Assembly: GCA_016712415.1 (NCBI GenBank)
Contig: JADJRC010000004.1
Location: 62,001 to 126,000, forward strand
Reading direction: 5' to 3'
DNA length: 64,000 nucleotides
DNA from: Lewinellaceae bacterium
Lineage (GTDB): Bacteria > Bacteroidota > Bacteroidia > Chitinophagales > Saprospiraceae
Both the position numbers and the translations under genes were made by a program. The notes beneath the pieces are model-generated. The model ran no database searches. It saw only the letters and a program-made list of their open reading frames with translations, and was not told the origin of the DNA. Position 1 is the first letter of the stretch; each line of letters opens with the position of its first letter. This document shows positions 39,811 to 49,077 of the stretch, in pieces.

Positions 39811-39879
39811 ATGCTTTTTTGATGGACGTTGAATCAATCCTGATTCATCATGCATCATTGGCCATTCATCATGAAGTAG

Positions 39880-40254
39880 TTATTTCTTCGGACGCTTGGT
39901 GCCGTAGCGGCTGCGGCTCTGCTTGCGGTTGACGACACCGGCGGTGTCGAGTGCGCCGCGCACAATAGTGTAGCGCACACCGGGCAGGTCTTTTACACGA
40001 CCGCCGCGTACCAGTACAATAGAGTGCTCCTGCAGGTTGTGGCCTTCGCCCGGGATATAGGCGATCACCTCGATACTGTTGGTCAGACGCACTTTGGCAA
40101 CTTTACGCAGCGCGGAGTTTGGCTTCTTGGGCGTGGTGGTATATACACGCGTACAAACGCCCCGGCGTTGCGGACAAGCGTTCAATGCGCGGCTTTTGCT
40201 TTTGTACTCGACCTTCTCGCGGCTGTTACGTACAAGTTGATTGATGGTAGGCAT
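39880..40254 (-). CDS. rpsL: 30S ribosomal protein S12
   Basis: S12 sits in the decoding centre. The 124-residue protein reads NQLVRNSREKVEYKSKSRAL, then CPQRRGVCTRVYTTTPKKPN (the conserved loop with Lys that is altered in streptomycin resistance), SALRKVAKVRLTNS and LPGVRYTIVRGALDTAGVVN. First gene of the str operon, with its own promoter upstream. Confidence 0.98.
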   Translation of the reverse strand: MPTINQLVRNSREKVEYKSKSRALNACPQRRGVCTRVYTTTPKKPNSALRKVAKVRLTNSIEVIAYIPGEGHNLQEHSIVLVRGGRVKDLPGVRYTIVRGALDTAGVVNRKQSRSRYGTKRPKK

Positions 40255-40340
40255 ACCGTTTGTTTACTGTAAATTGTTGTAACTCGTTCAAAATCAATGG
40301 AAAAAGCGCTCACAAAATGAGGCTCCTCCAAAAGCGAACG

Positions 40341-40372
40341 CAAAGGTAACTCAAGAAGGGATAATTTTCCAA
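40341..40372 (-). promoter_or_regulatory. Promoter of the str operon
   Basis: On the minus strand TTG (40370-40372) and TACCTTTG (40341-40348) are separated by 21 bases, a good Bacteroidota promoter, 86 bases before the rpsL start and just after the porQ gene. Confidence 0.7.
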
Positions 40373-40403
40373 GAAGTGATTTAAATTTTCTCTGCACAGA
40401 TCA

Positions 40404-41471
40404 TCAGAAAAAATCTTTGAGCCGGGTTCCGATACCGAGGTGCACGACCCCGCCCGCCAGGTGGTATGCGGCATAACCGAGGTCGATACGGAAGCGGCTG
40501 ACCTTGATGCCGATACCTCCGGAGAAGCCGGCAAGGCTGCGGTAGTTGCGCACGGAGAGTTCTTTCTTGCGCAGGTGGTTGTACCCGACCCGTATCCGGA
40601 ACGATTCATTGCGGCCCAGCAGGAATTCACCGTTGAAGACCAGGTGCCGGAAAAAGTTGTCGACAGCGTTGTTGCCGCCCCCGGTTGTGCTTTGCGTGTC
40701 GCCGAGTTGCAGAATACCGTCGTCCTGCAAGTTGGGGTCATTGTGGCGGATATTCCACTGCTGCAAGTGGTGGGCGATAATGCTGAGCCGGAACGGCAGG
40801 TACCGCAGCTGTTTGCTGATGCCGACCTGAAGATCGAAGGGAAGGTCTTCGCGGACATCGTTGTACGACGACAGTTGAGCGCCGGCGTTGCGCACGACTA
40901 CTGCAGCAATAAACCGGCTCGCCGTATCGGCATACATCAAACCGGCATCGGCGGCAAGGGCCGACGCCTTGTAGGTATCAAGCGTGGAAAGCCCGAGCCG
41001 GACGTTCAGACCGAGCGATATCCGGTCGGTCAGCGGCCTGGCGCCGCCTACGGTAAAAGCCGTTTCTGAAGCCTTTACCTTTCCGGTCACGGTTCCGTAT
41101 TCATCCGCCTGGTTGATGTCGCCGTAGTTCATATACTGCAGACCACCGTGAAAGGTGAAGCCCAGTTTGGGCACGTTGTGCGCATAGGCAACATAACCGT
41201 GCTGGATATCGGTCAGGAAGACATTGTGCTGAAAGGTCAGCATGCCGTCCATCTGCGGGTTGAGCGCCGCGGGATTGACGGCTGCAAAGGCCAGGTCGTC
41301 GTCCTTTACGGCGGTCTGGGCGCCGCCAAGCGCCGTGATACGCGCCGAAGGCGAAAGGGTCATGAACTGGAATACCTGCTGCCCGCCCGTAATCTGGGCA
41401 GCCACCGGCTGGACCTGTAAAATAAAGGCAGACAAAAAGGCAAGACTGATTTTTCGTAGCATTGTATTCAT
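40404..41471 (-). CDS. porQ: Type IX secretion system protein PorQ
   Basis: PorQ is an outer-membrane beta-barrel of the T9SS attachment complex, involved with PorU/PorV/PorZ in processing and anchoring cargo. ATG at 41471 gives 355 residues with a signal peptide (KISLAFLSAFILQVQPVAAQ) and the diagnostic start QVFQFMTLSPSARITALGGA followed by DDLAFAAVNPAALNPQMDG, strand-rich body and the end GGVVHLGIGTRLKDFF with a terminal Phe. Several T9SS cargo proteins in the window would need this machinery. It lies 49 bases after the MORN-type gene. Confidence 0.9.
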   Translation of the reverse strand: MNTMLRKISLAFLSAFILQVQPVAAQITGGQQVFQFMTLSPSARITALGGAQTAVKDDDLAFAAVNPAALNPQMDGMLTFQHNVFLTDIQHGYVAYAHNVPKLGFTFHGGLQYMNYGDINQADEYGTVTGKVKASETAFTVGGARPLTDRISLGLNVRLGLSTLDTYKASALAADAGLMYADTASRFIAAVVVRNAGAQLSSYNDVREDLPFDLQVGISKQLRYLPFRLSIIAHHLQQWNIRHNDPNLQDDGILQLGDTQSTTGGGNNAVDNFFRHLVFNGEFLLGRNESFRIRVGYNHLRKKELSVRNYRSLAGFSGGIGIKVSRFRIDLGYAAYHLAGGVVHLGIGTRLKDFF

Positions 41472-41519
41472 GGTGCGATGGTTATGCGTGTGGGTCGGAG
41501 GGGTTTGGAGGAGGTGCAA

Positions 41520-42140
41520 TCATTCTTTTTTCCAGCGGGTGAGGCAGACCCCGTCTTTGCAATCGGCAATGCGAACAAGCGTCCCGGTTTCGTCGTATTC
41601 CTTCAACTCACCCTGTTCCAGGGGGGCTTCTTCGCCCGGTGAATAGGCGCCTTCTGCGCTGATCTTGCCGTTTTCGTAATACTCCCAGAAAGGCCCGTCT
41701 TCTTCGTTGCCGCGCATGGTCACTTTTTCCTTCAGCATGCCGTTCGGGTAATAGGCCATGCTGAACCCCTGCATCATGCCGTCGACAAAATCCTGTTCGA
41801 GCAGCAGCGTACCATCTTCACTGTATTTCTGGTATTTCCCGTGGTAAACGCCCATGCGGTAGCGTTCGACGCTTTCGACCGAGCCGTCTTTGTAAAAGTA
41901 TTTATGCTCACCATGGAGGGTATCGTGTGTGTAATGCGCCTCTTCGGCCAGGGCGCCATCCGGATCAAAACGCTGGTACAGCCCTTCTTTGGAAAAATCT
42001 TTTTTGTCGCGCTGCCAGCGTTCCAGACGGCCATCAGCGCCCTTGTTTTCCACCGTTTCTATGTTGTTTTCCTTGCAAAAGGTCTGCAACAACAACAGCA
42101 CGGCGGCCGATAACATAAAGGCAAATGGTATTTTTCGCAT
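41520..42140 (-). CDS. MORN-like (YwqK-type) repeat protein, probably exported
   Basis: ATG at 42140 gives 206 residues with a hydrophobic N-terminus (FAFMLSAAVLLLLQTFC), perhaps a lipoprotein signal, followed by MORN-type repeats of the form G-x-Y-x-x-Y-x-x-D/N-G-x-L/V: GLYQRFDPDGALAEEAHY, HGEHKYFYKDGSVESVERY, HGKYQKYSEDGTLLLEQDF, GFSMAYYPNGMLKEKVTM. Relatives are named YwqK-family antitoxins, but nothing here indicates a toxin partner; the neighbours are porQ and an unknown protein. Confidence 0.75.
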   Translation of the reverse strand: MRKIPFAFMLSAAVLLLLQTFCKENNIETVENKGADGRLERWQRDKKDFSKEGLYQRFDPDGALAEEAHYTHDTLHGEHKYFYKDGSVESVERYRMGVYHGKYQKYSEDGTLLLEQDFVDGMMQGFSMAYYPNGMLKEKVTMRGNEEDGPFWEYYENGKISAEGAYSPGEEAPLEQGELKEYDETGTLVRIADCKDGVCLTRWKKE

Positions 42141-42276
42141 GGAAATAACGGTTTGTCTCTGCAAACGCAAAGATTGACGTTAAAAGTCTCGGTTGGGCTG
42201 CCTGATGCAGTAAAAAAGTAGCAAGGGTGGTACAGGGCCTGGTTATGTGATTGACAGAGCCTTCCGCAGCTGTCCA

Positions 42277-43341
42277 CTACCAGGCATTGAGCGCTTCCGG
42301 CTGTTCTTTATAGATATCCTTGACGGCTTCTACGAGCCAGTCGCCGCCGAACGTGACGGTATGATGGTGGGAAAAATAAATGATCCAGTCGAGGTTGGCA
42401 TCGAATGCCGCGCCTTCATAGACGCCTTTGAAAATATCGGCTGCGGATATTTCAAAAATCCCCTCTTCGCAATCGAGCAGATAAAGCGGGGCTGTCGAAT
42501 GCTTTCGGATCAGTCCGGCGACCTTTTGCATTTTATCGTCGGGCATGCCGTTCAGGAAGACAACCTTTGTGGGCGACGACTCGGTGAGGGGGTTCCAGAA
42601 ATTGGAATCAAAATTCCATTTTTCTTTCAGCAGATGGCGAAGCCCGTTGGCCTCGTCGCCGCGAATACGCCTCCTGGCGTCGCCGTTCGGCACATACTCC
42701 GGCTGGAGGGGATCGCCGGGGAAAAGCGTGGGTATTTCACCGGCAATACTCCGGGCCGACTTTTCCACAATGCGGAACAGCGAGCGCAGGTATTCCGGCA
42801 CATTGGGGTCAATAGGGATATGCACCTGTTTTTCCCGGCGACCGACGTGTATATCGAGCAGAAATTTGACCGGCGCGGCGGCGGCGATACTTTCTGCCGC
42901 TTCAAGGGCAAGATCGGCGTTGAAAACGGTATAGTAATAGAGGTAATTTCCGGAAAAACGCTCATTCCCGCGCGAAATCCCGTTGCAGGTCGAATCGAGC
43001 ACCTCATGGACGGGATCAAGATAACCTGCACTCAGGTCGTCGTGCCACGGTGCAGCGGCCGGGTAGCCGGTCCAGCGGCGCATCTGGAAGTGCAGGGTGA
43101 GTACCTGGACATTCTGCGGAGCGGGCTTGTCATAGCCTTTTTCCTGCCATCTGGCGCCTGATTCCCGCAATACCGTATCTGCGTCCTTTCCTGACGGCAC
43201 GGCAGAGACTGCGGTCAGGTCGGGCTTCTGGCCACAACAACCGGTCTCTGTGCGAAGTTTGCCTTCCGGCAGATACGTCAGTCGGACGTAGTGCCAGCGG
43301 TTTTCGCGGTGTTGATACAGGATTAAGCGATACGTGCTCAC
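42277..43341 (-). CDS. Hypothetical protein, 354 residues
   Basis: GTG at 43341 (MSTYRLILYQHRENRWHYVR). No signal peptide or membrane helix. The first 90 residues are a beta-rich part with two Cys in TGCCGQK, the middle has acidic helices (NADLALEAAESIAAAAPVKF), and the end DWIIYFSHHHTVTFGGDWLV carries a His triplet. No family is recognised. Codon use matches neighbours, so it looks native. Nearest neighbour on its strand is the T9SS PDZ protein gene upstream. Confidence 0.6.
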   Translation of the reverse strand: MSTYRLILYQHRENRWHYVRLTYLPEGKLRTETGCCGQKPDLTAVSAVPSGKDADTVLRESGARWQEKGYDKPAPQNVQVLTLHFQMRRWTGYPAAAPWHDDLSAGYLDPVHEVLDSTCNGISRGNERFSGNYLYYYTVFNADLALEAAESIAAAAPVKFLLDIHVGRREKQVHIPIDPNVPEYLRSLFRIVEKSARSIAGEIPTLFPGDPLQPEYVPNGDARRRIRGDEANGLRHLLKEKWNFDSNFWNPLTESSPTKVVFLNGMPDDKMQKVAGLIRKHSTAPLYLLDCEEGIFEISAADIFKGVYEGAAFDANLDWIIYFSHHHTVTFGGDWLVEAVKDIYKEQPEALNAW

Positions 43342-43412
43342 GGGGAAAAGGTATGAAATATTAATGCCGGAATATAAAGAAAAGTTCGTGCCAGTATTTT
43401 TTAACGATACAT

Positions 43413-43449
43413 CAACGGCCCTCCAGGGATATTCCCGGGAAGGCCGTTG
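43413..43449. terminator. Hairpin after the PDZ protein gene
   Basis: caacggcc (43413-43420) and ggccgttg (43442-43449) pair with further GC pairing inside. No clear T-run on the minus strand, so its role as a terminator is uncertain. Confidence 0.45.
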
Positions 43450-43486
43450 GTCCTGATGTTTTGTCTGGTTCGGTGGCGATAACCAC

Positions 43487-45220
43487 TCAATTGATCACAA
43501 TCTGCTCGGTGTACACCTTGTCGCCCTGGAGCACATGAACGATAATGGTGCCCTTTGCGTATTCCGAAAGGTCGAACTGTTGGCTGTAGTCGCCGCTGAA
43601 GGCATTGAGCTCTTCGCGGAACAACTGCCGGCCACCCAGGTCGAACAGGGAAACGATGGTTGCTACCGGCTCGCCCCTGAACTCAACTGTCAGTTGGCCC
43701 TGGGTCGGGTTGGGGTACGCGCGGAAAGCCTGGAGATTGAGTTTGCGATCAGCAGCAACGGGTTCTGTGTCCGGAGCAGTGTTCACCTTTGGGGCATCGC
43801 CTTCGGCGCCGCGGCGGATGGTGATAACATGGCGCTCGCGCAGGCGCTGACGCTCGTCGTCGCTCCAGTTCCAGATAAAGAACCGGCGACTGCTGTTGTC
43901 GCCGCCCTCGTCCGTATCGAACAGTTGCACGCGGCCGGAGTTGTCGCGACATGCTTTGAGGGTAGCCTCAATCACGTTGGTCTGGTTATCCCGCAGGTAT
44001 TCCACGCTTACCTTATCGCCTGCCTTGAATTTGGCGATTGCATTCCAAAGCTCGCCGTGGCCCTGCACGCGTTGTCCGTTGATAGCGGTAATCAGGTCGC
44101 CCTCCTGCATTTGGGCCTCCCGGGCTGCACTTTCCGTCGTGAAGCTGGTAATTTCGGCTCCGCGCACTTCGGATCGTGTGCCGATACCCGTATAAACACC
44201 CAGGCAGGCCTCTTTATTCTGAAAATTGAGATCAAGATCATCGACCTTGATCTTTCCGGTGTTCCATTCGGCCCAGTTCCATGATTTTTGCTCACCCAGC
44301 GTGACGTCCACGTTGTTGCGTTTGCCTCCGCGTTCAAACACCACCTTAACTTTATCGCCCGGAGCCGTGTAGGCCATAAAATCGCTGATGTCTTCAAAAT
44401 CGCGAATCTCCGCATCGTTGAGTTGGAAGATCACGTCGCCATCGAGCAATCCGGCCTTTTCGGCGCCGGAGTTCCTGGTAATACTGACGGCCACACCAGG
44501 CTCATCATCATTGTCGTCCTCATCAGACACCCCAAAAAAGCCTTTTGGTCCCTTGTCTTCGCTTTTAACGTCGTTGCGGGTAGTGAGCAGGGCCTCTGTT
44601 GTTGATTGTTTGCCATTGCGGCTGTAGGTGATCGATACCTTGTCGCCCGGTTTGGCATCGCGCATAAACCCGGTGAGATCACTCCAGCGGTTGGTTTTCT
44701 GGTCGTTGAGTTTCAGGATTTTGTCGTTGTGGCGCAGACCGGCCTTGTCGGCGGCAGAACCGCGAATAATTTCTACAACCAGACCCGGTTCGTCAGCGTC
44801 TTCATCGGAGTCTTCCTCGACGCCCAGAAAAGCCTTTTTACCGCTTCGGGGCGCTTCTGCCCGGTTGTAGTCATAGTTATAATCGTAGTCGTAATTGTAG
44901 TCATGGTTCAAGCCTTTTCCGGGTGAGCGTTTCAGAATAACGGTCTTTTCATCTTCCGTACCCTCTTCCACGAGCACATCAACCTGCACATTGTCGGAAC
45001 TGTTCTCACTGAGATATTTGTCCAGGTCGAAATTCTCGGCGGCTTTGCCTTTTTTGACGATGATCTCGGTGGTTTCAGATCCGTCAGCGTCGACCGAACG
45101 CCTGGTAATGGTGACCTTCTTTTCTTGTGGTGAAGGGTTGTTTTCCTGGGATAATAGCGGTTCGACGATCCAGGGCATCAGGACGAACGCAGCGGATAGG
45201 ATGGCACTGATTGTTTTCAT
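43487..45220 (-). CDS. Secreted triple-PDZ protein with T9SS sorting domain
   Basis: 577 residues: signal peptide ending LLSQ, an acidic stretch with a Tyr-Asp repeat (DYNYDYDYNYDYN, residues about 108-122), then three PDZ-like domains (GLVVEIIRGSAADKAGLRHN; GVAVSITRNSGAEKAGLLDG; AEITSFTTESAAREAQMQEG), and a sorting domain (FRAYPNPTQGQLTVEFRGEP ... TEQIVIN). No protease domain, unlike DegP/CtpA, so it likely binds peptide tails of surface proteins. A 26-bp palindrome lies 85 bases upstream. Confidence 0.88.
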   Translation of the reverse strand: MKTISAILSAAFVLMPWIVEPLLSQENNPSPQEKKVTITRRSVDADGSETTEIIVKKGKAAENFDLDKYLSENSSDNVQVDVLVEEGTEDEKTVILKRSPGKGLNHDYNYDYDYNYDYNRAEAPRSGKKAFLGVEEDSDEDADEPGLVVEIIRGSAADKAGLRHNDKILKLNDQKTNRWSDLTGFMRDAKPGDKVSITYSRNGKQSTTEALLTTRNDVKSEDKGPKGFFGVSDEDDNDDEPGVAVSITRNSGAEKAGLLDGDVIFQLNDAEIRDFEDISDFMAYTAPGDKVKVVFERGGKRNNVDVTLGEQKSWNWAEWNTGKIKVDDLDLNFQNKEACLGVYTGIGTRSEVRGAEITSFTTESAAREAQMQEGDLITAINGQRVQGHGELWNAIAKFKAGDKVSVEYLRDNQTNVIEATLKACRDNSGRVQLFDTDEGGDNSSRRFFIWNWSDDERQRLRERHVITIRRGAEGDAPKVNTAPDTEPVAADRKLNLQAFRAYPNPTQGQLTVEFRGEPVATIVSLFDLGGRQLFREELNAFSGDYSQQFDLSEYAKGTIIVHVLQGDKVYTEQIVIN

Positions 45221-45739
45221 AACCAGAGTAAAGTTGTTTTTGTCGTGACAGGAGGTGCCGGTTACAAGGGGCGCCGCATAGCAGACGGCTGATTTCAGGG
45301 GAAAGTTACTACGAAATATTTCGTAGTAACAAATACTGTTGCCAGTTTTAGCAAAGTTTTAACAAACGTCTGCAAAGACAACAGCGGTCAAACGAAGTTG
45401 CGCGTTATGGCCATAATCGCTAATGTTTTTCGACGGGTGGCGGCTATCATGCTGTGGAATGTGCCAAACTACCTCATATACTACTTTACTGACAACCAAA
45501 CCCTACTCATGAAAATCATCTGTCAATCTTCAAAACGCCAATGGGCGCTGTCCATTTTTGCCGGTACGCTCACACTGATGAAGGGCAACGCAATATAATT
45601 TTAACATTTTTTCCAGGATGCCGCATTTTTACATACTTCGATTCGGGGAGTATGCGTTAAAGTGCAATGCCCCTGAAAAAACCCGATTCAATCCCCCTTT
45701 GGAACATCATCTAATCACACCGACCACAGACCGACTTTT
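45221..45739. other. Intergenic region between the PDZ protein and the response regulator
   Basis: 519 bases. It contains the palindrome at 45305-45330 and a minus-strand TTTG/TATTTG pair close to it. A 66-residue frame at 45398-45598 has a TTG start, mixed hydrophobic content and no Shine-Dalgarno-like or promoter support, and was not called. Confidence 0.5.
45305..45330. promoter_or_regulatory. 26-bp perfect palindrome, likely operator
   Basis: The half site gttactacgaaat (45305-45317) is followed directly by its exact complement (45318-45330). It overlaps a TATTTG sequence on the minus strand that could be the -7 region of the PDZ gene, with a TTTG further upstream, so binding of a dimeric repressor here would block that promoter. 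The tac-gaaat-attt-gta pattern resembles operators of BlaI/MecI-type repressors, which is inference. Confidence 0.7.
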
Positions 45740-46477
45740 ATGGCAAGTGCAACTTACAAAATTCTGCTGGTGGAGGACGACCAAAACTTTGGCGACGTAC
45801 TCCGTTCTTACCTTGAAATGCACGATTACGACGTGACGCTGGCAACCGACGGCGTGCTCGGCCTCGAGGCATTTAAAAAGAGCAATTTCGACCTTTGCGT
45901 CTTCGATGTCATGATGCCGCGCAAAGACGGCTTCACGCTCGCCCGTGAAATACGCGAACGCAATCAGGAGGTTCCCATCATTTTCCTGACCGCCAAAACC
46001 ATGAAAGACGACGTCTTGCAGGGTTTTAAGATCGGAGCCGACGACTACATTTCCAAACCCTTCAACTCGGAAGAACTGTTGTACCGGATTCAGGCCGTGC
46101 TGAAACGACTGCATAAAAATGCCGATCCGCGCGACGAACAACGGGAATTTATCATAGGCAAATACCACTTCAACTACCCTGTGCGCATCCTGACTTATTC
46201 GGACGCCAAGCCGGGTGAAGAAAACCAGTGGAAATTGAGTCCCAAGGAAGCGGAATTACTCAAACTGTTCTGCAAATACATGAACGACGTGATGCCCCGC
46301 TCCGAAGCGCTTACCAAAATCTGGCACGAAGACAACTACTTCACCGCCCGTTCGATGGACGTGTTCGTGACTAAATTGCGCAAGTATCTGGCCAAAGACC
46401 AGGCCATCGAGATCGTTAATATCCACGGCAACGGTTTCCAGTTGCTCGTAAAGGATATGGCCGGCGGCACTGCCTGA
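45740..46477 (+). CDS. OmpR-family response regulator (RprY-like)
   Basis: 245 residues: receiver domain with acidic pair ILLVEDDQNF, phosphoacceptor Asp in LCVFDVMMPRKDGFTLAREI and Lys in ADDYISKPFNSEELLYRIQA; winged-helix domain near 140-235 with LSPKEAELLKLFCKYMNDVM and SMDVFVTKLRKYLAKDQAIEI. The family normally partners a sensor kinase next door; here the only OmpR-type kinase is at 53990-55447. A matched RprX/RprY-like pair is likely but the genes are 7.5 kb apart. Confidence 0.93.
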   Translation: MASATYKILLVEDDQNFGDVLRSYLEMHDYDVTLATDGVLGLEAFKKSNFDLCVFDVMMPRKDGFTLAREIRERNQEVPIIFLTAKTMKDDVLQGFKIGADDYISKPFNSEELLYRIQAVLKRLHKNADPRDEQREFIIGKYHFNYPVRILTYSDAKPGEENQWKLSPKEAELLKLFCKYMNDVMPRSEALTKIWHEDNYFTARSMDVFVTKLRKYLAKDQAIEIVNIHGNGFQLLVKDMAGGTA

Positions 46478-46500
46478 TCTGCACTCAACTAACTCATTAT

Positions 46501-46548
46501 AGAGCCCGTACGCCAATTGTCCCCTCATTGGTCGTTCGGGCTCTTTTG
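46501..46548 (+). terminator. Intrinsic terminator after the response regulator
   Basis: agagcccg (46501-46508) pairs with cgggctct (46537-46544) with inner caat/attg pairing, followed by tttt. Downstream, 46550-46600 (ttgttacattg-type units) and 46683-46722 (caatgtaacaa-type units) form a loose inverted repeat around the leader of the next gene. Confidence 0.8.
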
Positions 46549-46726
46549 TTTGTTACATTGCTGAATTGCTGCATTGTTACATTGTTGCATTGTTGGGGTG
46601 CTGTCTTCTTAAAAGACACACTTTTCGGCAGCATGGTTGAAGCGCCAAATTTCATACTTTCGCCAGTCCTCTTTAACACACCGGCAATGCAACAATCCAG
46701 CCATCCAACAATGTAACAATCCAGCC

Positions 46727-47722
46727 ATGATCAGCCTCCAACGCTTCTTCCAGAAATACACCGGTTTTTTGCGCAATCTCAAAGCGGCATACGTGGTGAA
46801 CAACCTGCTCCACACGGACCAGTTGCGGCAAAACCGTGAACTTTATCGCCGCTACGGACTGGATAAAAGTATTTACAGTCCCCTTGGCAGCCGCGACTTT
46901 GGTAAAAAACACCACCCCGACATTCCGTGGATCGATCAGCCCGACATCAAAGAGCGCCTGGAGCAAAGTCCTGAATTTCAGGCATTTGACGAATCGCTGA
47001 AACACAAGATTCGCCGCTTTATCGAAGATGGATTTATGATCCTGGAAGATTTTTTTCCGCAAACGGAAACGGAGGCGCTGAACCTGGAAGTGGAAGATCA
47101 AATTAAGGCCGGCAAAGCGGCCTACAATTATACCGGGCGAAAAATTTTCAACTTTTACGAGCACAGTCAACTGGCAAACGAGCGGTTTTTCCGGAATCCC
47201 GAACTGTTGCGCCTGCTTTCTTTCCTGCTTGGAAAGCCTGTTATCCCCTTCCAGTCGCTCAACTTCACGCTCGGCAGTGAACAACGCGCACATTCGGACT
47301 CCATCCACATGACGACCGAACCACAGGGCTACCTGATCGCCACCTGGATCGCGCTCGAGGACTGCACCCCAGAAAACGGTCCGCTGTTTTATTATCCCGG
47401 CAGCCACCGCCTCCCCTTCATCACCACGGAAGATTACAATTCGGGAAACACCGTGTTAACCATTGGGGAACACAGCAACCGTCGCTACGAAGACCATATT
47501 GCACAACTTATTGCAGCGCACAACCTGGAGCCGCGGCCTTTTCTCGCCAAACGCGGCGACGTGCTGATCTGGCACGCCAACCTGCTGCACGGCGGCAGTC
47601 CCATCGCCCGGCCGGGTGCGACGCGCAAGAGCATGGTTTGCCACTATTACGCCGAAGGGGTAATCTGCTATCACGAAATGTCGCAACGGCCGGCGTTGTT
47701 GAAGGGGCCTGAAGGGGTCTAA
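46727..47722 (+). CDS. Phytanoyl-CoA dioxygenase (PhyH) family protein
   Basis: A cytoplasmic Fe(II)/2-oxoglutarate-dependent dioxygenase of the PhyH family, 331 residues from ATG at 46727. The facial triad is visible as H-x-D in RAHSDSIHMTTE and a distal His in LIWHANLLHGGSPI, followed by the Arg of RPGATRKSM that can hold 2-oxoglutarate. IRRFIEDGFMILEDFF is the usual N-terminal motif. Substrate unknown. It converges with, and overlaps by four bases, the kynurenine monooxygenase gene. Confidence 0.88.
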   Translation: MISLQRFFQKYTGFLRNLKAAYVVNNLLHTDQLRQNRELYRRYGLDKSIYSPLGSRDFGKKHHPDIPWIDQPDIKERLEQSPEFQAFDESLKHKIRRFIEDGFMILEDFFPQTETEALNLEVEDQIKAGKAAYNYTGRKIFNFYEHSQLANERFFRNPELLRLLSFLLGKPVIPFQSLNFTLGSEQRAHSDSIHMTTEPQGYLIATWIALEDCTPENGPLFYYPGSHRLPFITTEDYNSGNTVLTIGEHSNRRYEDHIAQLIAAHNLEPRPFLAKRGDVLIWHANLLHGGSPIARPGATRKSMVCHYYAEGVICYHEMSQRPALLKGPEGV

Positions 47723-49077
47723 CCCTTTTCACGCCACTGCCGGAATACGGTTTCCACCGCAGGGCCATTCCATTCCTGCTCTATATTGTCGAGGCTCAGG
47801 ATGCGTTCGAAGAGCCGGTTCTGCGCGTCGTCTTCCTGCAAGGCAGTATGGTAGGGGGTATTGCTGAACGTCACCATCGAATAGACGGGCAAAAAATCGG
47901 GGTGTTTTTCGTGCAGGTAGGCTGCGATCTTTTTGCGGAGTAAAAACTTCGGATCGGCCACGAGGTCGCGCATTTCAACAAAGTTGCGTTGCGCAAGTTC
48001 GGCGATAGCGTTGCCATTGGGCTGATGCCTGCGGGCAAACTGCGGGATGATCGCCGACCAGTCGCCGCCGAGTTCGTCGTGCATGGCATCCAGTATGGTA
48101 CAATCCTCAAAACCCGCGTTCATGCCCTGTCCGTAGAACGGCACGATGGCATGCGCCGCGTCGCCGATGAGCAGGATGCGGTTTTGCCACTGCCAGGGCG
48201 CACATTTTACCGTGACCAGCGAAGCGGTCGGATTCTCCCAAAAATCGGTGCGCAGCGTGGGCATGTGCGGCACGGCATCGGGAAAATAGCGGTTGAAAAA
48301 GGCATCGACGGCTGCATTGTCGGTCAGTTTTTCAAAAGATGTTTCGCCTTCAAAGGGCAAAAACAGGGTACAGGTGAAACTGCCGTCGGCATTGGGCAGC
48401 GCGATCAGCATGAAATTGCCGCGCGGCCAGATGTGCAACGCCGAAGGATCGAGGCGGTGTGCCCCGCCGGGGCCGGGCGGTATTGTCAGCTCCTTATACC
48501 CGTGTTCGAGGTAAAACTGGTTGTAGTTGAAGCGGTCTGTCTTCTGAATGGCGTAGCGGACGGCGCTGAATGCGCCGTCGGCAGCGAAAATAAGCGGCGC
48601 ATCAACCGTTTTTATCTCATTGGTCTGCATATCCTCAAATGTGACGACCGGGTTGTTGAGGTCGACATCGACACAGCGGTGGTCGAAGAAGAACCGCACG
48701 TTTGGGAATTCGCCCGCGATACGCAGCAGTTCGAGGTTCAGCCCGCCGCGCGATACCGAGTAAATCGCTTCCCCGTCTTTGCCGTAGGGCTGGAAGGTAA
48801 GATCGCCGTTCACGGCGTGCATCATCCTGCCGGGCATGGGAATGGCTACATTCCTGATTTTATCCAGTATCCCGGCTTTTTCCACGGCCTTCCAACCGCG
48901 CTCGCTCATGGCGAGGTTGATGGAGCGGCCGCCCGAATACCCGGCGGCGCGCATATCGGGTCGGCGTTCGTACACTTCCACCTGGTAACCGCGTCGGGCG
49001 AGGAATACCGCCCACAGAGATCCGACCAGTCCGGCGCCGACGACGACCGCTTTTTGCTGTTTTGTATTGTTGTCCAT
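47719..49077 (-). CDS. kmo: Kynurenine 3-monooxygenase
   Basis: FAD-dependent hydroxylase that turns kynurenine into 3-hydroxykynurenine in tryptophan breakdown/de novo NAD synthesis, found in some Bacteroidota. ATG at 49077 gives 452 residues. The N-terminal Rossmann motif KAVVVGAGLVGSLWAVFLAR, the KMO-type GYSGGRSINLAMSERGWKAV, and the FAD-binding GDAAHAIVPFYGQGMNAGFEDC are present. No membrane tail is obvious. No other pathway genes are near. Confidence 0.93.
   Translation of the reverse strand: MDNNTKQQKAVVVGAGLVGSLWAVFLARRGYQVEVYERRPDMRAAGYSGGRSINLAMSERGWKAVEKAGILDKIRNVAIPMPGRMMHAVNGDLTFQPYGKDGEAIYSVSRGGLNLELLRIAGEFPNVRFFFDHRCVDVDLNNPVVTFEDMQTNEIKTVDAPLIFAADGAFSAVRYAIQKTDRFNYNQFYLEHGYKELTIPPGPGGAHRLDPSALHIWPRGNFMLIALPNADGSFTCTLFLPFEGETSFEKLTDNAAVDAFFNRYFPDAVPHMPTLRTDFWENPTASLVTVKCAPWQWQNRILLIGDAAHAIVPFYGQGMNAGFEDCTILDAMHDELGGDWSAIIPQFARRHQPNGNAIAELAQRNFVEMRDLVADPKFLLRKKIAAYLHEKHPDFLPVYSMVTFSNTPYHTALQEDDAQNRLFERILSLDNIEQEWNGPAVETVFRQWREKG

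Noticed and set aside
41520..42140. Toxin-antitoxin module (YwqK antitoxin name)
   Set aside because: No toxin gene is adjacent; the protein is an exported MORN-type repeat protein.
45398..45598. Small gene of 66 codons
   Set aside because: TTG start, no promoter match or conserved motif, weak protein character.
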